Source: Protula sp. h YS-2021
Lineage: Eukaryota > Annelida > Polychaeta > Sabellida > Serpulidae
DNA length: 64,000 nucleotides
Assembly: GCA_949752745.1 (NCBI GenBank)
Contig: OX457024.1
Coordinates: forward strand, 49,931,347-49,995,346
Reading direction: 5' to 3'
Part shown: positions 47,320-58,709 of the stretch, one piece after another
How the letters are laid out: the number at the start of each line of letters is the position of its first letter
How positions within the stretch are numbered: the first letter of the stretch is position 1
Translations under genes and position numbers: made by a program
The notes under the pieces: model-generated
Seen by the model: only the letters and a program-made list of their open reading frames with translations
What the model was told of the DNA's origin: nothing
Database searches by the model: none

Positions 47320-47760
47320 ATATGTCAAAAATCTATGGCAACAACATTGGGATGAACAAACCAACAATAAGCTATACCAAATTAATCCTGTGGTAGGGCG
47401 CAAATTGCCCTCCCTAAATTTCCTCCGCGACGAAATGGTAATACACAGATTAAGAATAGGACATTCTTACACTACTCACAAACACCTCGTAAGAGGTGAA
47501 CCACAACCCGAATGTATAAGTTGCCAGGAACGGTATACAGTGAAACACATCTTGATAGATTGTATAGACTTAAATCACATTTATCCCCGCTATTATAGAG
47601 CTTACTCTATGAGAGAGCTGTTTGAAAAAGTAAATTCTAACAAGGTCTTAGAATTTTCAAAAGAGATTAACCTGTATTCTTATGTATAGATTACCATAAA
47701 TTCTGGCGTTTTAGCGTATTTAAGATTTTATCTTATACGGTTTTTTACTCAGTAAAGTAT
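47320..47760 (+). pseudogene. 3' end of a non-LTR retrotransposon (Jockey/I-like)
   Basis: From 47326 the frame reads NLWQQHWDEQTNNKLYQINP, then LRDEMVIHRLRIGHSYTTHK and ECISCQERYTVKHILIDC, with a stop at 47687. The C-x2-C ... H-x4-C zinc-binding pattern follows RNase H in Jockey and I-type elements. The upstream part is absent, so this is a 5'-truncated copy with a short 3' untranslated part. The reading frame is intact for about 120 codons, making it one of the younger insertions here. Confidence 0.85.
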
Positions 47761-47794
47761 AAATGCGACAAAGTTACCAGGAATGACACAATAT

Positions 47795-48626
47795 GACCTG
47801 CAAGAATCCGGGACAGAAGGGCCCTGGACAAAATGGCCTTGGACATAAGGGCCTTTCCCAAAACGGCCTTTTCCAAAACGGCCTTTCCCAAAACGGCCCA
47901 AAATGAAAAGTTGGACAAAAGGGCCTTGAGAAAGTTTTTTTGGATATGGTTCTCAAAATTATTTTTATTTTTTGTGTAATAAAATAACAACTCCAAAAAC
48001 AAAGTTTGTTGATTTTATTGCCTGATTCATCGAGACAAATTTTTCGCTGTCATTTAATACTTTGTCTAGTATCCATTGCTGTTGGTCACGGTTCAAATAA
48101 AGACCTCAAATTCAGAACTCATATATTGGCAAGACACTGACACGTCAACATCATCCGGCTTAGCGCGTGCGTTTAAACAGCACAGTGCAGAGGAACGAAA
48201 AAAAGGACAGAGATTATCTTTTGTGGCACAGTTACTCCGAAATCTGGCATCTAAAGGCAATGATGGAGAGTAACTGAAAGAGTCTTTACAATGAGCAAAA
48301 CATCAAGGCAGTGATTGGTACAAAGAAGGATTAACATGTGGTACAGTGCTTCGGAAATTTCAAGCTAGTGATGGAGAGTAATTGAAACAAAACATCAAGG
48401 CAGTTATCTTTAAAAACACAATGAACCTTTTTTTATTTTTTTTTTTTTATTTTGTTAAATAATTTAAACTCAAAATCCAAGAAAAAATTTCTCAAGGCCC
48501 TTTTGTCCAACTTTTCATTTAGGGCCGTTTTGGGCAAGGCCTTTTTGGGAAAGGCCGTTTTGGGAAAGGCCCTTATGTCCAAGGCCCTTTTGTCCAAGGC
48601 CCTTCTGTCTGGATACCGACCTGCAA
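47795..48626. mobile_element. Foldback element with exact 9-bp target duplication
   Basis: GACCTGCAA flanks the element at 47795-47803 and 48618-48626. The element itself (47804-48617, 814 bp) has long inverted arms of 150-200 bp made of 'GGCCTTTTGTCCAAAACGGCC'-like units: the left reads 'gacagaagggccctgg' and the right, on the other strand, 'gacagaagggccttgg'. The centre has no transposase. A 9-bp duplication with long arms fits Mutator-like or Foldback elements. Confidence 0.92.
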
Positions 48627-50030
48627 TAGGCTGGCGGTGTCGCTATACCAATCAACTAACTAACTAACTAACTTGCCTTCACAGTGCCGCAAGCACACCC
48701 ATAAAATGGAGTAGCTTAATGCCATGCTTTTTAATGCTACTGTGCTAGTGTCTGACAAAGGGCGAAACGGGTGCGGTTGCTATAGCAGCAGACAGTCCAC
48801 ATTTGATACTTTACATGCATGGTGCCGGTGCAGCGTGACGAGAATTCCCCCGTCTGAAAAACCCCCCTTTCCTATAACAAATATATCGGTATGTAATCCC
48901 CTGAGGGTTTTTTTTTTTTTTTTTTTTGGGGGGGGGGGGGGGAGGTTCTCAGCACGGTCAAAAGGTAAACAAATATGCGAGGTGCAAATACCTTATGTAA
49001 ACAATTCATGCAGCACCCGCAAGAAGTTACAGTCGGCAAAGTTTACACACCATATTTCATGTTTTTCCCCATGTTATATATTAAAAGGAAATTTATAGGT
49101 AAATAGCCAAATTGAGGTGTAATGCCCATTGGTTTCCCAGGGTAATGTTAATAATCGTTATCCCAAACACAGGACTTCAGATACTGGGGATTTTTAAACG
49201 AATCCACATCTGTACGTTACGCCATTGAACACTTTAATCCACAAAGAAGCATTTATCTATTCACGAAACTGTTTCCAGACCAGAGATTCAAATCTGTGTT
49301 GTCGATAATCGATTTAATTTTCACTTAAGATCTTAATCTCTAGAAGGAGCATTCGTTGATTTGAAACAGTTTCAGAACCGGAGAATTTTTAGATGATTCC
49401 ACATCTCATCTGTTTGGCCAAGTCAAGTGTTGTTTTAGTGCATTTTTCATTCGCTTCTGAAGTAGACTGGTTTGAAATGGTGGTGAAAGGCACGAGATAT
49501 TTTAAAGCCCATGCAAGTGTTTATTCCAAAACAAAGTGAACAGTGTAGAATCCTTTCCAAAATAGATTTTGTGGGAAAACTGTACCTGTACTTGGGACTG
49601 AGAAATAAAAATGTTTGTTTCAAATGCCTTTTTTTTATCTTTTCAAAATGCAGAAAAATACGGTGTGTAAAATTAGGGGAATATCGACAACCAGGCCTTC
49701 ACAATACGCATAAATATGGTGTGTAAAATTAGGGGTGGGGGAATTTCTGTCACGCCAGGTTTTCCAGTACGCATCATATGCGTGCTGGAAAACCCGTTGG
49801 GGTTTCCTGGCACGGGGGAATTTCGATCACCCAACATAAGTCGGCAGGTCGACGTTGCAAAATTGATGAGCGGACCCCCCCCCCCCCTCCCTCTGCTCCA
49901 CATTATTTATGTAACTGTAAAAAAGACCAGCTTTGTGCACAAATGTGGCTGCCGAGTCCGCCCCGACCCCTTCAAAATTTTCAGTGTTTTGCTCATAAGA
50001 CCGTTTGCGTTTTAACCGGTTGTTATTATG
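48627..50030. other. Intronic stretch without recognised elements
   Basis: It holds a T run passing into a G run at about 48909-48942, two 'aaaattaggggtgggggaatt'-type repeats near 49670-49740, and a poly-C run at about 49877-49887. No exon of the bHLH-PAS gene was recognised. Confidence 0.45.
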
Positions 50031-51970
50031 TCTCCCCGACCAAGGGGAGACATATAGTGTTTGTACGTTCTGTGTGTATGTGTGTGTATCAGTCTGTTGT
50101 GAAAAAAATGTTGTGTGCAAGATATCTCGAGAACGAAATGTCGGATCAGCTTCAGACGTGTTTATTTTTTGGGTAGTTGGACGGTTCTGTAAACTTTTGA
50201 CGCATGTTATATTATTAGAGAAGGCGTATGGAGTCATGACGTAAAAATCTTGTGTGTGGAATTTCTCAGCCGCTGAACATCCGAGATAGTTGAAACTTGT
50301 TGGGATTGTTGCTTGGTAGATCCGAAACATTCTATCAAGTTCTGTTTTCGCGAGGACAAAAACGGCTTCGTCGTATTATGTCATCACGTAAAATGTGTAT
50401 ATTTTGAACAAGGTTTTGGTGCAAAGTATCTCGGTAATGGAATGTCCTATCGATTTCAAATTTTATCTGGATAATCTTTCTGTCAACTTTTGACGCATGT
50501 TGCGTTATTAGGGAAGGCGTATGACGTCATAACATAAAAATCTTGTGTATAAGATTTTCAGCCGCTGAACATCGGAAAAAGCTGAAACTGGGTTTTTTGG
50601 CTTGCAAGTCCGGAAGATTCTGTCGTATTTTGTCAGGAATACAACGAAAGAGTGCAGCGTATGACGTCATCACGTAAAATATGCATAAAATTTGGACAAG
50701 AACTTGCGTACAATATATCCCATTGAGGGAAAGTCGTATCGTCATTGGGTAAAAATATCCCGAAAATCGGATCGACTTCCCGCCCCATTCCTCATTCCCG
50801 CTTCCCCCCTTTTGTCGGTTTTTCCGTTAACTGAGGATAGTTTTTAACTACGCCTTGGATTTCAGCGTTTTTTTTAGAAGATTCTCCAGTGCTCCTACAT
50901 TCTTTAGACAAACTTGAAAACATTAGCAGCACAATACTCGATCATTTCTTACATTTCGTGTGATTGACCTTTTGATTGAACTTGATTTCATTTGGCTGCA
51001 AAGCTGTTCCATTTATGGGAGTAATTAAGTAACGGCTTGCAATGTTTGTGCAGTACCTGGAAGTATATTTTACTTTGAAAGTGGGTCATCTTATACATTG
51101 TGTTGTGACACCAAAATGCCTTCCCCCACTCTGACACCGAGGTAGGTCATGTTTTGCATAGTTATGAAGGATGTCTTTCTATTGTTTTCTATTGAATGTA
51201 CAAAGACAAGGTATACATTATGGCTATAACGACATTTAGTGTACAAACCCTTACCCTTGGCTGAAATAGTTAGGGTTGCCTTAACAGTCGTACCTAATTA
51301 AACAGTCCTTTAGAGTTGTACCTACAGTAGATAGCCGGGGGAGGTTAACATAAGAAAAACTTTTGTAAACCCTATTTGTAATTGCCGCCTTCAAGATCCG
51401 GATAAATAGACGTAAAGTAAAACCTGTTTGTAATGACCAAATTCCAGTTTCGGATGACAAAACGTACGGGAAAACCTGCGTGTCTTGATCACCTTCCAAC
51501 CCCCAATAAACAAAGTACGTACAATAAAACTTCTGTAATGACCAACTACAAAACCGGGAGAAAAAGGACGTACAGTAAAGCCCATTTTAGCGACCACCAT
51601 CTGGAACCGAACCAAAAAAGAACGTACAGTAAAACCTCTTTAGTAACCACCTAGACCCAGATAAAACACCTAAGCCCAAACTTGAATAAAAAAGAGGACT
51701 GAAATACGAACAATTGAAGTTATGTACCCCATACCCCACACAAATTGGAAACAGGTGATACACAACCCGATAACTGGGCACATGGGATTCATTTACACAA
51801 GGTAAAATTTCTTATTATTCTGAAAAAAAGTACACGCTTGCTCAAATAAAACTTAAGTCGGGGAGACATTTGTTTTTGTTTACAAAAGCAAAACATTTAA
51901 CAGGTCACGATTGAAAGTGTGTGATATAAGCCTGTACTCTTATGTTTTGTGTGCACTGGCCGCTCTAGTT
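50031..51970 (+). repeat. 1.9-kb repeat family, copy B (fullest)
   Basis: It begins TCTCCCCGACCAAGGGGAGA and includes two to three 280-311-bp units ('tctcgagaacgaaatgtcgg', 'ttgtgtgtggaatttctcag', 'tttgacgcatgttatatta'). Next come 'ttttgtcggtttttccgtta' and the GTAAAACCTG array (51380-51700), then GTCGGGGAGA at 51857, the complement of the start. A hairpin of the TTGTTTTTG/CAAAA type and 'ttttgtgtgcactggcc' follow. No coding capacity; mobilisation mechanism unknown. Confidence 0.8.
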
Positions 51971-53335
51971 TCTATCCAAATTGACGTGGACCAACTAGAA
52001 TGCTGAAGCTTGCCTCAGCCGAACACTGATTAGGATAAAACATACTTTCAGCTTCATCAAACATGACTGGAGGATTCTACTCTGTAAAGTTCTGCGCCTA
52101 TGTAACCCACCCTACATTCTGCGAAGGATGGATGGTTGGCACCCTCAGTTGCCCCAATCAAAGTGTTCTACCCTAACAGGTTACATATAAGACAAACACA
52201 CCATTACCCCTACAGAAATCATTCCTCCATTTCGGCGTCTTCACTTCTGCGAAAGACCTCACCTACCAGCTGGGAGTTCTACAAGTATAGAGGTCTGTAT
52301 ACCTCATCGTATATCCTGCAGTCTGAGATAGAGGTAGCTCCTGGACCAACACCAACTATGCTATCTAAGCTGATTACCACTATATCAATGAGCCTGTGCT
52401 GGCAGAAAACCCTTATCTGCAAATACGCTAAGTGTGCATAAAATACCCTAAATCACCAGTTCTCCGAGCGATTGTTGGTTGGAAGTCCCCCCCCCCCCCC
52501 CCTGTAACAGTGCAACCACCAGATAGTCCCTAGTCGGTGCAGAGCCGTACATTATATACAGCACAATCCACTCCAGGAGGATCACTATTGTTGGTAACTT
52601 GCATAACGATGCTGGTACTGTCCTGATCCCGTATAACCCACCATGGTTGACTGAATTGACATCGACAATGCTGCCATGCAATTTTTTGATCGACAGTCCA
52701 AAGCACCCCCCCCCCTAACTTCAGATCTTCATACTGTATCTTTTACCACCACTACTTTTCACTATGAATTCACTCAAAACTTCCATAAACACAGCAATAA
52801 TTTAGGGATCCACATAGTATTGGTGAATCGCGTTTGGTCAAAGCCCCATTAATTTCTGAAAACTTTACTTTGTGTCGCCTCTGCAACATTGCAAAGCACA
52901 CCATCCTCATTTGAAGCATCATTAAAACATCACCTATGACTTAAGGCAGGCTCGCTGAGACTAGCGATTTATTTGTCGGAAACACATTAATCTAAAAGCT
53001 TTGCCTCACACATTTTCAGTGCAAGATACACTAAACTCGCTCGAACCATCCATAATCACACGTTGTAACTCGGGGGGGGGGGGGGGGGGGGGCTTCACTG
53101 AGTTTCGGTGAAGTGCAGCCGGCTAGCGACTGTTGATCTGTTGTTCCAGCGAACCCGGTCGGGTCCAAGCTGAATATAACCACCGTCACAGAACCATCAG
53201 TAACTACTAACATAAATATAAAACATATACAACATTAATAAAAATAATGTTATCACCACTTTCAAGAACTGTGTAATATCAGTCAAATTTCGGCAATATA
53301 TTCCATCAGGCCCTCGCGCACGTACTTCTTTTAAG
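51971..53335. other. Intronic stretch, nothing recognised but homopolymers
   Basis: Poly-C at 52487-52502 and 52707-52714, poly-G at about 53072-53092. The 101-codon frame at 52136-52441 has no family resemblance and no clear splice context. Confidence 0.4.
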
Positions 53336-53490
53336 ATACAGCGTAGCGCGAAGCGGGGGACTATTGAATTCGGGTCCGTCCGTCCATCTGTCCGTTCGTG
53401 TGTCAACATTTCGGATATGATGTCTTTTGTGTGATAGATCTCAGAAACTGCTCGAGGGATTCCATTTAAACCTTGCATTGTTTTTGTTGT
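53336..53490 (+). repeat. Helitron-like head directly upstream of exon D
   Basis: 'gcgtagcgcgaagcggggga' then 'gtccgtccgtccatctgtcc' and 'ctgctcgagggattccattt' are the start of an element like that at 59097. It ends within about 20 bp of the splice acceptor used by exon D, so the acceptor's upstream region derives from or abuts a mobile repeat. Confidence 0.65.
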
Positions 53491-53492
53491 AG

Positions 53493-53652
53493 GCGGACTT
53501 GATCGGTAGAAATGTGTTCGAGTTTCTACATAAAGATGATGAATCGGAATTAATGCGACAAATTCATGAACACCCCACGTGTAGGAATTCTATCAGCTGC
53601 TTGCCGCGCATTGATACACCCCGAGAGAAAAAGGCAGAAGAACTGGAGACCG
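53493..53652 (+). CDS. Exon D: PAS-A, middle part
   Basis: Acceptor 'tgcattgtttttgttgtag', donor GACCG|GTATAA. The phase-0 start gives ADLIGRNVFEFLHKDDESEL and then MRQIHEHPTC, matching the PAS-A helices and the 'FxxxHxxDxxEL' motif. Then comes a variable loop ending EKKAEELETG. A long loop here is usual in AHR. It exits in phase 1, matching exon E. The entry phase does not match the evident donor of exon C. Confidence 0.88.
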
Positions 53653-53859
53653 GTATAATAATTATATTTCCCCAGGCCGAGGAGAGACATACAGGAATTG
53701 TTCTGTATTTATGTGTTGTGTGTGCGCGTATGTTTGTGTGTGTGATAGTATATGCGTATGTACATTTGTACGTTTTTGGTTGAAAAATCGTATTTCCTCC
53801 TAGGTTTTTAGCCTGCATGCCGTGAAATTTTGGTTGATGCAAACGTTCTAAAATTTTGT

Positions 53860-54299
53860 TGGACGGTAGGGTGCATAAGTATCCACCCCGCTATGACTGT
53901 TTTGGCGATTCGCCAAAAAAGGGAAAATATTTGACAAAAAAAAGCGTTTTTTTAAAGTAATTCTTACGGTTTTCATGGTAACGTTCTAAAATTTTGGTGG
54001 AAGGCGGGGTGCATAAGCGTCCACCTGGCTGTTACTTCTTTTGGCCATTCGCCAAAAATTAACGGAAGTCTTGGCAAGAAAAAAAAAATACAAACAAACA
54101 AAAAAAATCAGTAAAATCTTAACTCCAAGAAAAGAGCTTCATTGTCTTGGACTTTTAAGTAAATATGCATATGTGGCACAAAGTTCCACCTACCTGACTA
54201 TTATTTTTTCACAATTCGCCAAAAATGGGAGTGCAAAAAATATTTGTCAAAGCGATTTTCTTTAAAACGTATATCCTGCTAGTGTCCACCAGGTTATTA
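53860..54299 (+). repeat. Monomer array 'CGCCAAAAATTGGC', left part
   Basis: Diverged units contain 'ggcgattcgccaaaaa', 'ggtgcataagcgtccacctg' and 'gtaaaatcttaactcc'. The array resumes after the inserted element at 55144. Confidence 0.75.
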
Positions 54300-55143
54300 T
54301 CCCCCGTGAAACGGAGGGATATAGGTTTGAGATTGTCCGTCCGTCCGTCCGTCCGTCCCCTCTTCAAGCTAAGGACTTTGTGGACACCACTTCTATATCA
54401 ACGAAGCATAATTCAGCTTTCATATTTCATACAGGCAAAATATAGGGTATAAAGATGTGCAACGTCGAGGTTTCAGTTTGATCGAAGCAAAATTGACAAA
54501 TTGACAGGCTTTTGAAAATCGTCGAAAATAGACATATGTGCACATGTATAGGACTTTGTGGACACCACTTCTATATCAACGAAGCATAATTCAGCTTTCA
54601 TATTTCATACAGGCAAAATATAGGGTATAAAGATGTGCAACGTCAAGGTTTCAGTTTGATCGAAACAAAATTGACAAATTGACAGGCTTTTGAAAATCGT
54701 CGAAAATAGACATATGGGCACATGTATAGGACTTTGTGGACACCACTTCTATATCAACGAAGCATAATTCAGCTTTCATATTTCATATAGGCAAAATATA
54801 GGGTATAAAGATGTGCAACGTCAAGGTTTCAGTTTGATCGAAGCAAAATTGACAAAATGACAGGCTTTTAAAAATCGTCATAAATCGACATATATGCAAA
54901 CGGAGTGGACTTCGTGGGCACCACTATATGAACGGACGTTAATTTGTTCTTAAAGCGCATTAGGTGAGTAATATTTTTAAATGATTTTTATCCTAAAGCT
55001 AATTATAATTTCAGTTGTCATATGTCATGATACGGGTGATTGGAAATGCTACACGATTTCATGCGTATAGCATTTTCATACGGTATATAATGAAATGCAT
55101 TTAGGGTTTCACGGGGGATATTGCTGCTCTCTGACAGCATCTA
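54300..55143 (+). mobile_element. Helitron-like short element with 178-bp monomers (best copy)
   Basis: The 5' end is A|TCCCCCGTGAAACGGAGGG, followed by 'gtccgtccgtccgtccgtcc'. Monomers start 'ggactttgtggacacc' at 54373, 54551 and 54729 (period 178), with a fourth partial one near 54905. The 3' part reads 'gggtttcacggggga' (complement of the 5' head), then the hairpin TGCTGCTCTCTGACAGCA and CTAG|T. The host array reads through on both sides with no target duplication. TC start, hairpin plus CTAG end and A/T insertion are the Helitron marks. There is no Rep-helicase, so it is non-autonomous. Confidence 0.82.
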
Positions 55144-56960
55144 GTTACCCTTTTGGCTTTTCGCCAAAAATTGGTCGCAATATTGGCGATAAAACCTTTT
55201 TTTCGAAAAATCTTAACCCACTCCAGGAGAACAGCCTTAATGTCTTGAAACTTAAGTATAGGTAGCAGATATTACTGCTGTACCTGGTCATTCCTTTTTG
55301 GGGGGATTGGCGTGAAATCTTTCGTGAAATATTGACGACGAAAAAAAGAAGGAAAAAAATCAGTAATATCTTAACTCGTTCCAGAGAAATGGCCTTACTG
55401 TCTAAAAAATTAGCTTAAATTTTGACGAACCCCCCCCCCCCCCAAAAAAAAAAAAAACAAAAAAAACTTTCAGTAAGATCTTAACGATTCCAGGAAAATA
55501 GTCTTACTCTCTTAAAATTTTAAGTGAAGGTAGCAGGCATCACTACTTACCTGGCTATTGTTTTTTGATGATTGGGAAAAAATTGGCGTTAATATTGTAA
55601 ATAAAAAAAAAAAAAAAAAAAAAACAATTTTTAGTAAAATCTTAACTCTCGCTAGAGAAAGGACCTTACTTTCTTGAGATAGCAAAAATTAGCACTTACC
55701 TGGCTATTATTGTTTTTCGTAATTCGGAAAAAAATTAGCAGAAATATTAGTGAAAAGCCAATTTCTTACGCTAGTTATATAATCTTACGTTTTAAACTTT
55801 TGAATCGGATGGAGGATGGAGGGGGGGGGGGGGGGTGCAGAGACGGACATTTGTACTTATTTCACTTTTTTATGTGGATTCATCAAAAATTTGAGAAAAT
55901 ATTGTCGTAAAAAAATTTTTCAGTGAAATCTCCAGCACAATAGTCTTACTGTCTTGAAATTTTACGTAAGTGTAGCAGGTATTTCTACCTACCTGGCCAT
56001 TTTTTGCGATTGGTAAAAAATTGGCCAAAATTTTGGCGAAAACCAAAAGAAAAAAATTAAACGCTTAAGTCGCACCGGAGATATGGCCTTGCTGTCTTGC
56101 AGTGTGAGTAAAAGACAGCTGTCATTGGTACTTACCTGGTTATTACCGGTTTTTCGTAATTCGGAAAAAAAAAATTGGCAAAACGCGGAAATATTGGCTT
56201 TTCCTAAAAATTCTTAACTAATGCAAGGAAAATAGCTTCATTGTCTTGAACTTTTAAACAAAGGAGCAGGCATTACTATTCACCTGGGCATTACTTGTTT
56301 TCGCAAAAAAAAGTCGCGAAAATATTTAGGAAACACACACACATACAAAAAAAAAAAAAAAACGAAGTAAAATTTTAACACACGTAAAAGAAATGGCCTT
56401 ACTTTCTTCAGATTTTAGATAAAGATAGCCATCTTTAGTACTTAACTGTTTTTCGTAATACGGAAAATTTTTAAAATTTTGAACCAGGGAAGTGTATATT
56501 CGTACCTAATTCGGTATTATTTGCCTCTTTTTCTGGATTAGCCGAAAATTGGCGAAAGTATGGCTGAGAAAAAAAAATTTTCTTTTCTCCAAAATTTTAA
56601 CCAACTCAACAGTAAAATATCTTCACTGTCTTGAAATTTTAAGTAAAGGCAGCAGGTTTTTCGTACCTGGTATTACTTTTTTGGTGATTGTTAAAAAATG
56701 GCCGAAATTTTGGTGATAAACAAAAAAACAATATTCAGTAAAATGTTCACTCACACCACAGAAATAGCGTTAAAATCTTGAAATTTGAGTGAAAGATATC
56801 GGTCATTAGACTTACCTGTCTATTCCTGTTTTTGTAATATATATTGAAATATTGGCGAAAAACAAATTTCTTACTAAAATCTCAAGAAACTGTAGTTATA
56901 TAATTATACCGTTTTAAAATTTTGAATTAGGAAGGCAGGAATTCGTATCTACTTGGATAT
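55144..56960 (+). repeat. Monomer array 'CGCCAAAAATTGGC', right part
   Basis: About twelve units of 110-160 bp repeat 'gaaattttaagtaaaggtag', 'caggcattactacttacctg', 'gcaaaaaattggcgaaa' and 'cagtaaaatcttaact'. Poly-C, poly-A and poly-G tracts at 55431-55457, 55605-55624 and 55820-55834 interrupt it. The reverse-orientation array at 21250-22480 belongs to the same family. Confidence 0.8.
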
Positions 56961-57189
56961 TCTACCTGTTGAAAGTGCGCTTTGCGTGTGCTCTTCGCTT
57001 GAGTAGGATGGTTTTGAAGCAGTGATCATACATTCCTTTATTATTTGTTTACGCAGTGTATCAAGCGACATGACTGGTTGAAAGCATATAACATCACTGT
57101 TTATTGAAAGTGACTTCGTTTTAGTTATGGGTGCGTTTAATTAACTTGCCCTTTTATCAGATATTTGCGTACTGTTGCGTTCTTTGCAG

Positions 57190-57299
57190 GTGACATTGTG
57201 GATCAAACAGCATACATTAGAGAGCGTCTGTTTTCGGTCCGAATGAAATGCCAAATGCCCAGGAAAAAGGGAAACACAACCAAACAGACAGGGTACTGC
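57190..57299 (+). CDS. Exon E: PAS-A, end
   Basis: Acceptor 'gttgcgttctttgcag', donor TACTGC|GTAAGT. Frame from exon D gives GDIVDQTAYIRERLFSVRMK followed by CQMPRKKG and ending TGYC. 'RxFxxRMKC' is the hallmark of the PAS-A end in class I bHLH-PAS proteins (AHR has RLRC). It exits in phase 0, which fits exon F exactly. Confidence 0.9.
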
Positions 57300-57591
57300 G
57301 TAAGTCTCGACCAAGTTTGCTTGTCGTTTCACTTCAAGCGCGTCACGGTGGCGGTTGACATGTTGTTTATTTGTGTATGGGGAGGTGTGTAGATGATTAT
57401 TTAAAAGAATATAGGTATGCGTGGGAACCTTAGATAAAAGGGTTAAGGTTGCTTTTACGAGTCGTACATCAGATGGTCGGACAGGGGAGGGGGAACAGTG
57501 GTGACAGCAAAAAAGAAAAAAATATGAATGATGAAGTAGGGAATTGGTGATATAGCGAGTACGTGCCGACCAGGATAATAAAGGCTGCGAA

Positions 57592-57687
57592 AAAACCCTT
57601 TGTAGAGACTGACCAGAACGAACGAGTCCGGTGTATGACAAACCCTTTGTAAAGACTGACTAGAACGAACGAGTCCGGCGTATGACA
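57592..57687 (+). repeat. Tandem duplication, about 48 bp x 2
   Basis: 'aaaccctttgtagagactga' with 'gaacgaacgagtccggtgta' is followed directly by a second copy differing at a few positions. Confidence 0.9.
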
Positions 57688-57765
57688 TCGTCACCAGCAA
57701 AATTATGTGCAAAATATCTCGATAGCAGACATATCGACTTCAAGTTTTATATGGGTATTGTTTTT

Positions 57766-58560
57766 CTGCCCGACCCAGGGGAGACATATAGTGTTTGTAC
57801 GTTCTGTGTGTGTATATGTGTGTGTCAGTCTGTTGTGAACAAAATGTTTTCAAGATATCTCGAGAACGAAAAGTCAGATCAGCTTCAAATTTGATCCGTT
57901 CATTCCTTCTTTAGGCATGACGGTTCTTTCAACTTTTGACGCATGCTAGCATGAGGATGGTGTGTGTGACGAAATGAATACGAAGTTAAGTTGGAGTTAC
58001 GAAAATATATAGATAATAAATAAAAAAACTAATAATAATAATATCTTATTTCGTCCGGTTCACAGGTCTGAAATTTAGACCCGAAAAGTGAGTTTGGACC
58101 CGAGACCCGTGGACCCGTTACAACCCTAGTGAGCACCAGACGCTCTGGGTTTTTTTATTTCCCGCAGGGAATTTTTGCAATCGACCGCGTGTCGGTCTGT
58201 CGATCTGTCGGTCGGTCTGTCATCAAGAGCTTGTTAACACGATAACTTAAAAAGTCCTGCAAGGGTTTTAATGAAACTTGGTATGTAGCGTCTATAGCAA
58301 CAAACACAGGTGGGTATTGTAAATGGGCCAGGTTCGTCCAAGGAAAATGGACCAGCTGGACATGGAAAATTTCAGCTCTTGATGGGCTATTTATGGCCGT
58401 GTTTAACTGAAGGGGGCCTGTGGGAAATATGTGGGCTATCCACAATGCTCTAGTTTATTTTTGAATTTTTGACAATGAATTTTATTATCATGTTTGCAGA
58501 AAAAAGAAAAACGGTTGTTGGGGAGTTATGAGTCTGGTGGGGGAAACATTTGTTTTTGTT
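57766..58560 (+). repeat. 1.9-kb repeat family, copy C, with other repeats inside
   Basis: The head 'cccgacccaggggagacata' and 'tctcgagaacgaaaagtcag' match copies B and D. Near 58540, 'gggggaaacatttgttttt' and 'tgtttacaaaaacaagaaac' match the family's end. Between them lies a copy of the 41234 repeat (58155-58455), so the internal part is replaced or interrupted. Confidence 0.65.
58155..58455 (+). repeat. 'CGACCGTGTGTCGGTCTGTC' repeat, copy 2
   Basis: 'ttcccgcagggaatttttgc', 'aatcgaccgcgtgtcggtct' and 'ttgttaacacgataacttaa' match 41234-41520 through to 'gctatccacaatgctctagt'. The minus-strand frame across it is not a gene. Confidence 0.85.
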
Positions 58561-58709
58561 TACAAAAACAAGAAACTAAGTAGGTGTTGATTGAAAATGT
58601 GTAATGTAAGCATATACTCTTATGTTTTGTGTGCACTGTGACAAGGTGACAAGGTCCTCATTTTGGAACCAAAATGCCCCACCCCCCCCCCCCCCCCCAC
58701 TCCCTGCCT

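Larger units (their letters stand above)
53653..57189 (+). other. Intron filled by a degenerate monomer array
   Basis: 3537 bp, phase 1. Nearly all of it is the 'CGCCAAAAATTGGC' monomer array, interrupted by one Helitron-like element. Confidence 0.8.

Noticed and set aside
49827..50330. 167-codon minus-strand frame
   Set aside because: It spans the head of a repeat copy, its frame is not kept in the other copies, and it contains a poly-G derived stretch.
57141..57641. 166-codon minus-strand frame
   Set aside because: It covers exon E on the opposite strand and a tandem duplication, with no family resemblance.
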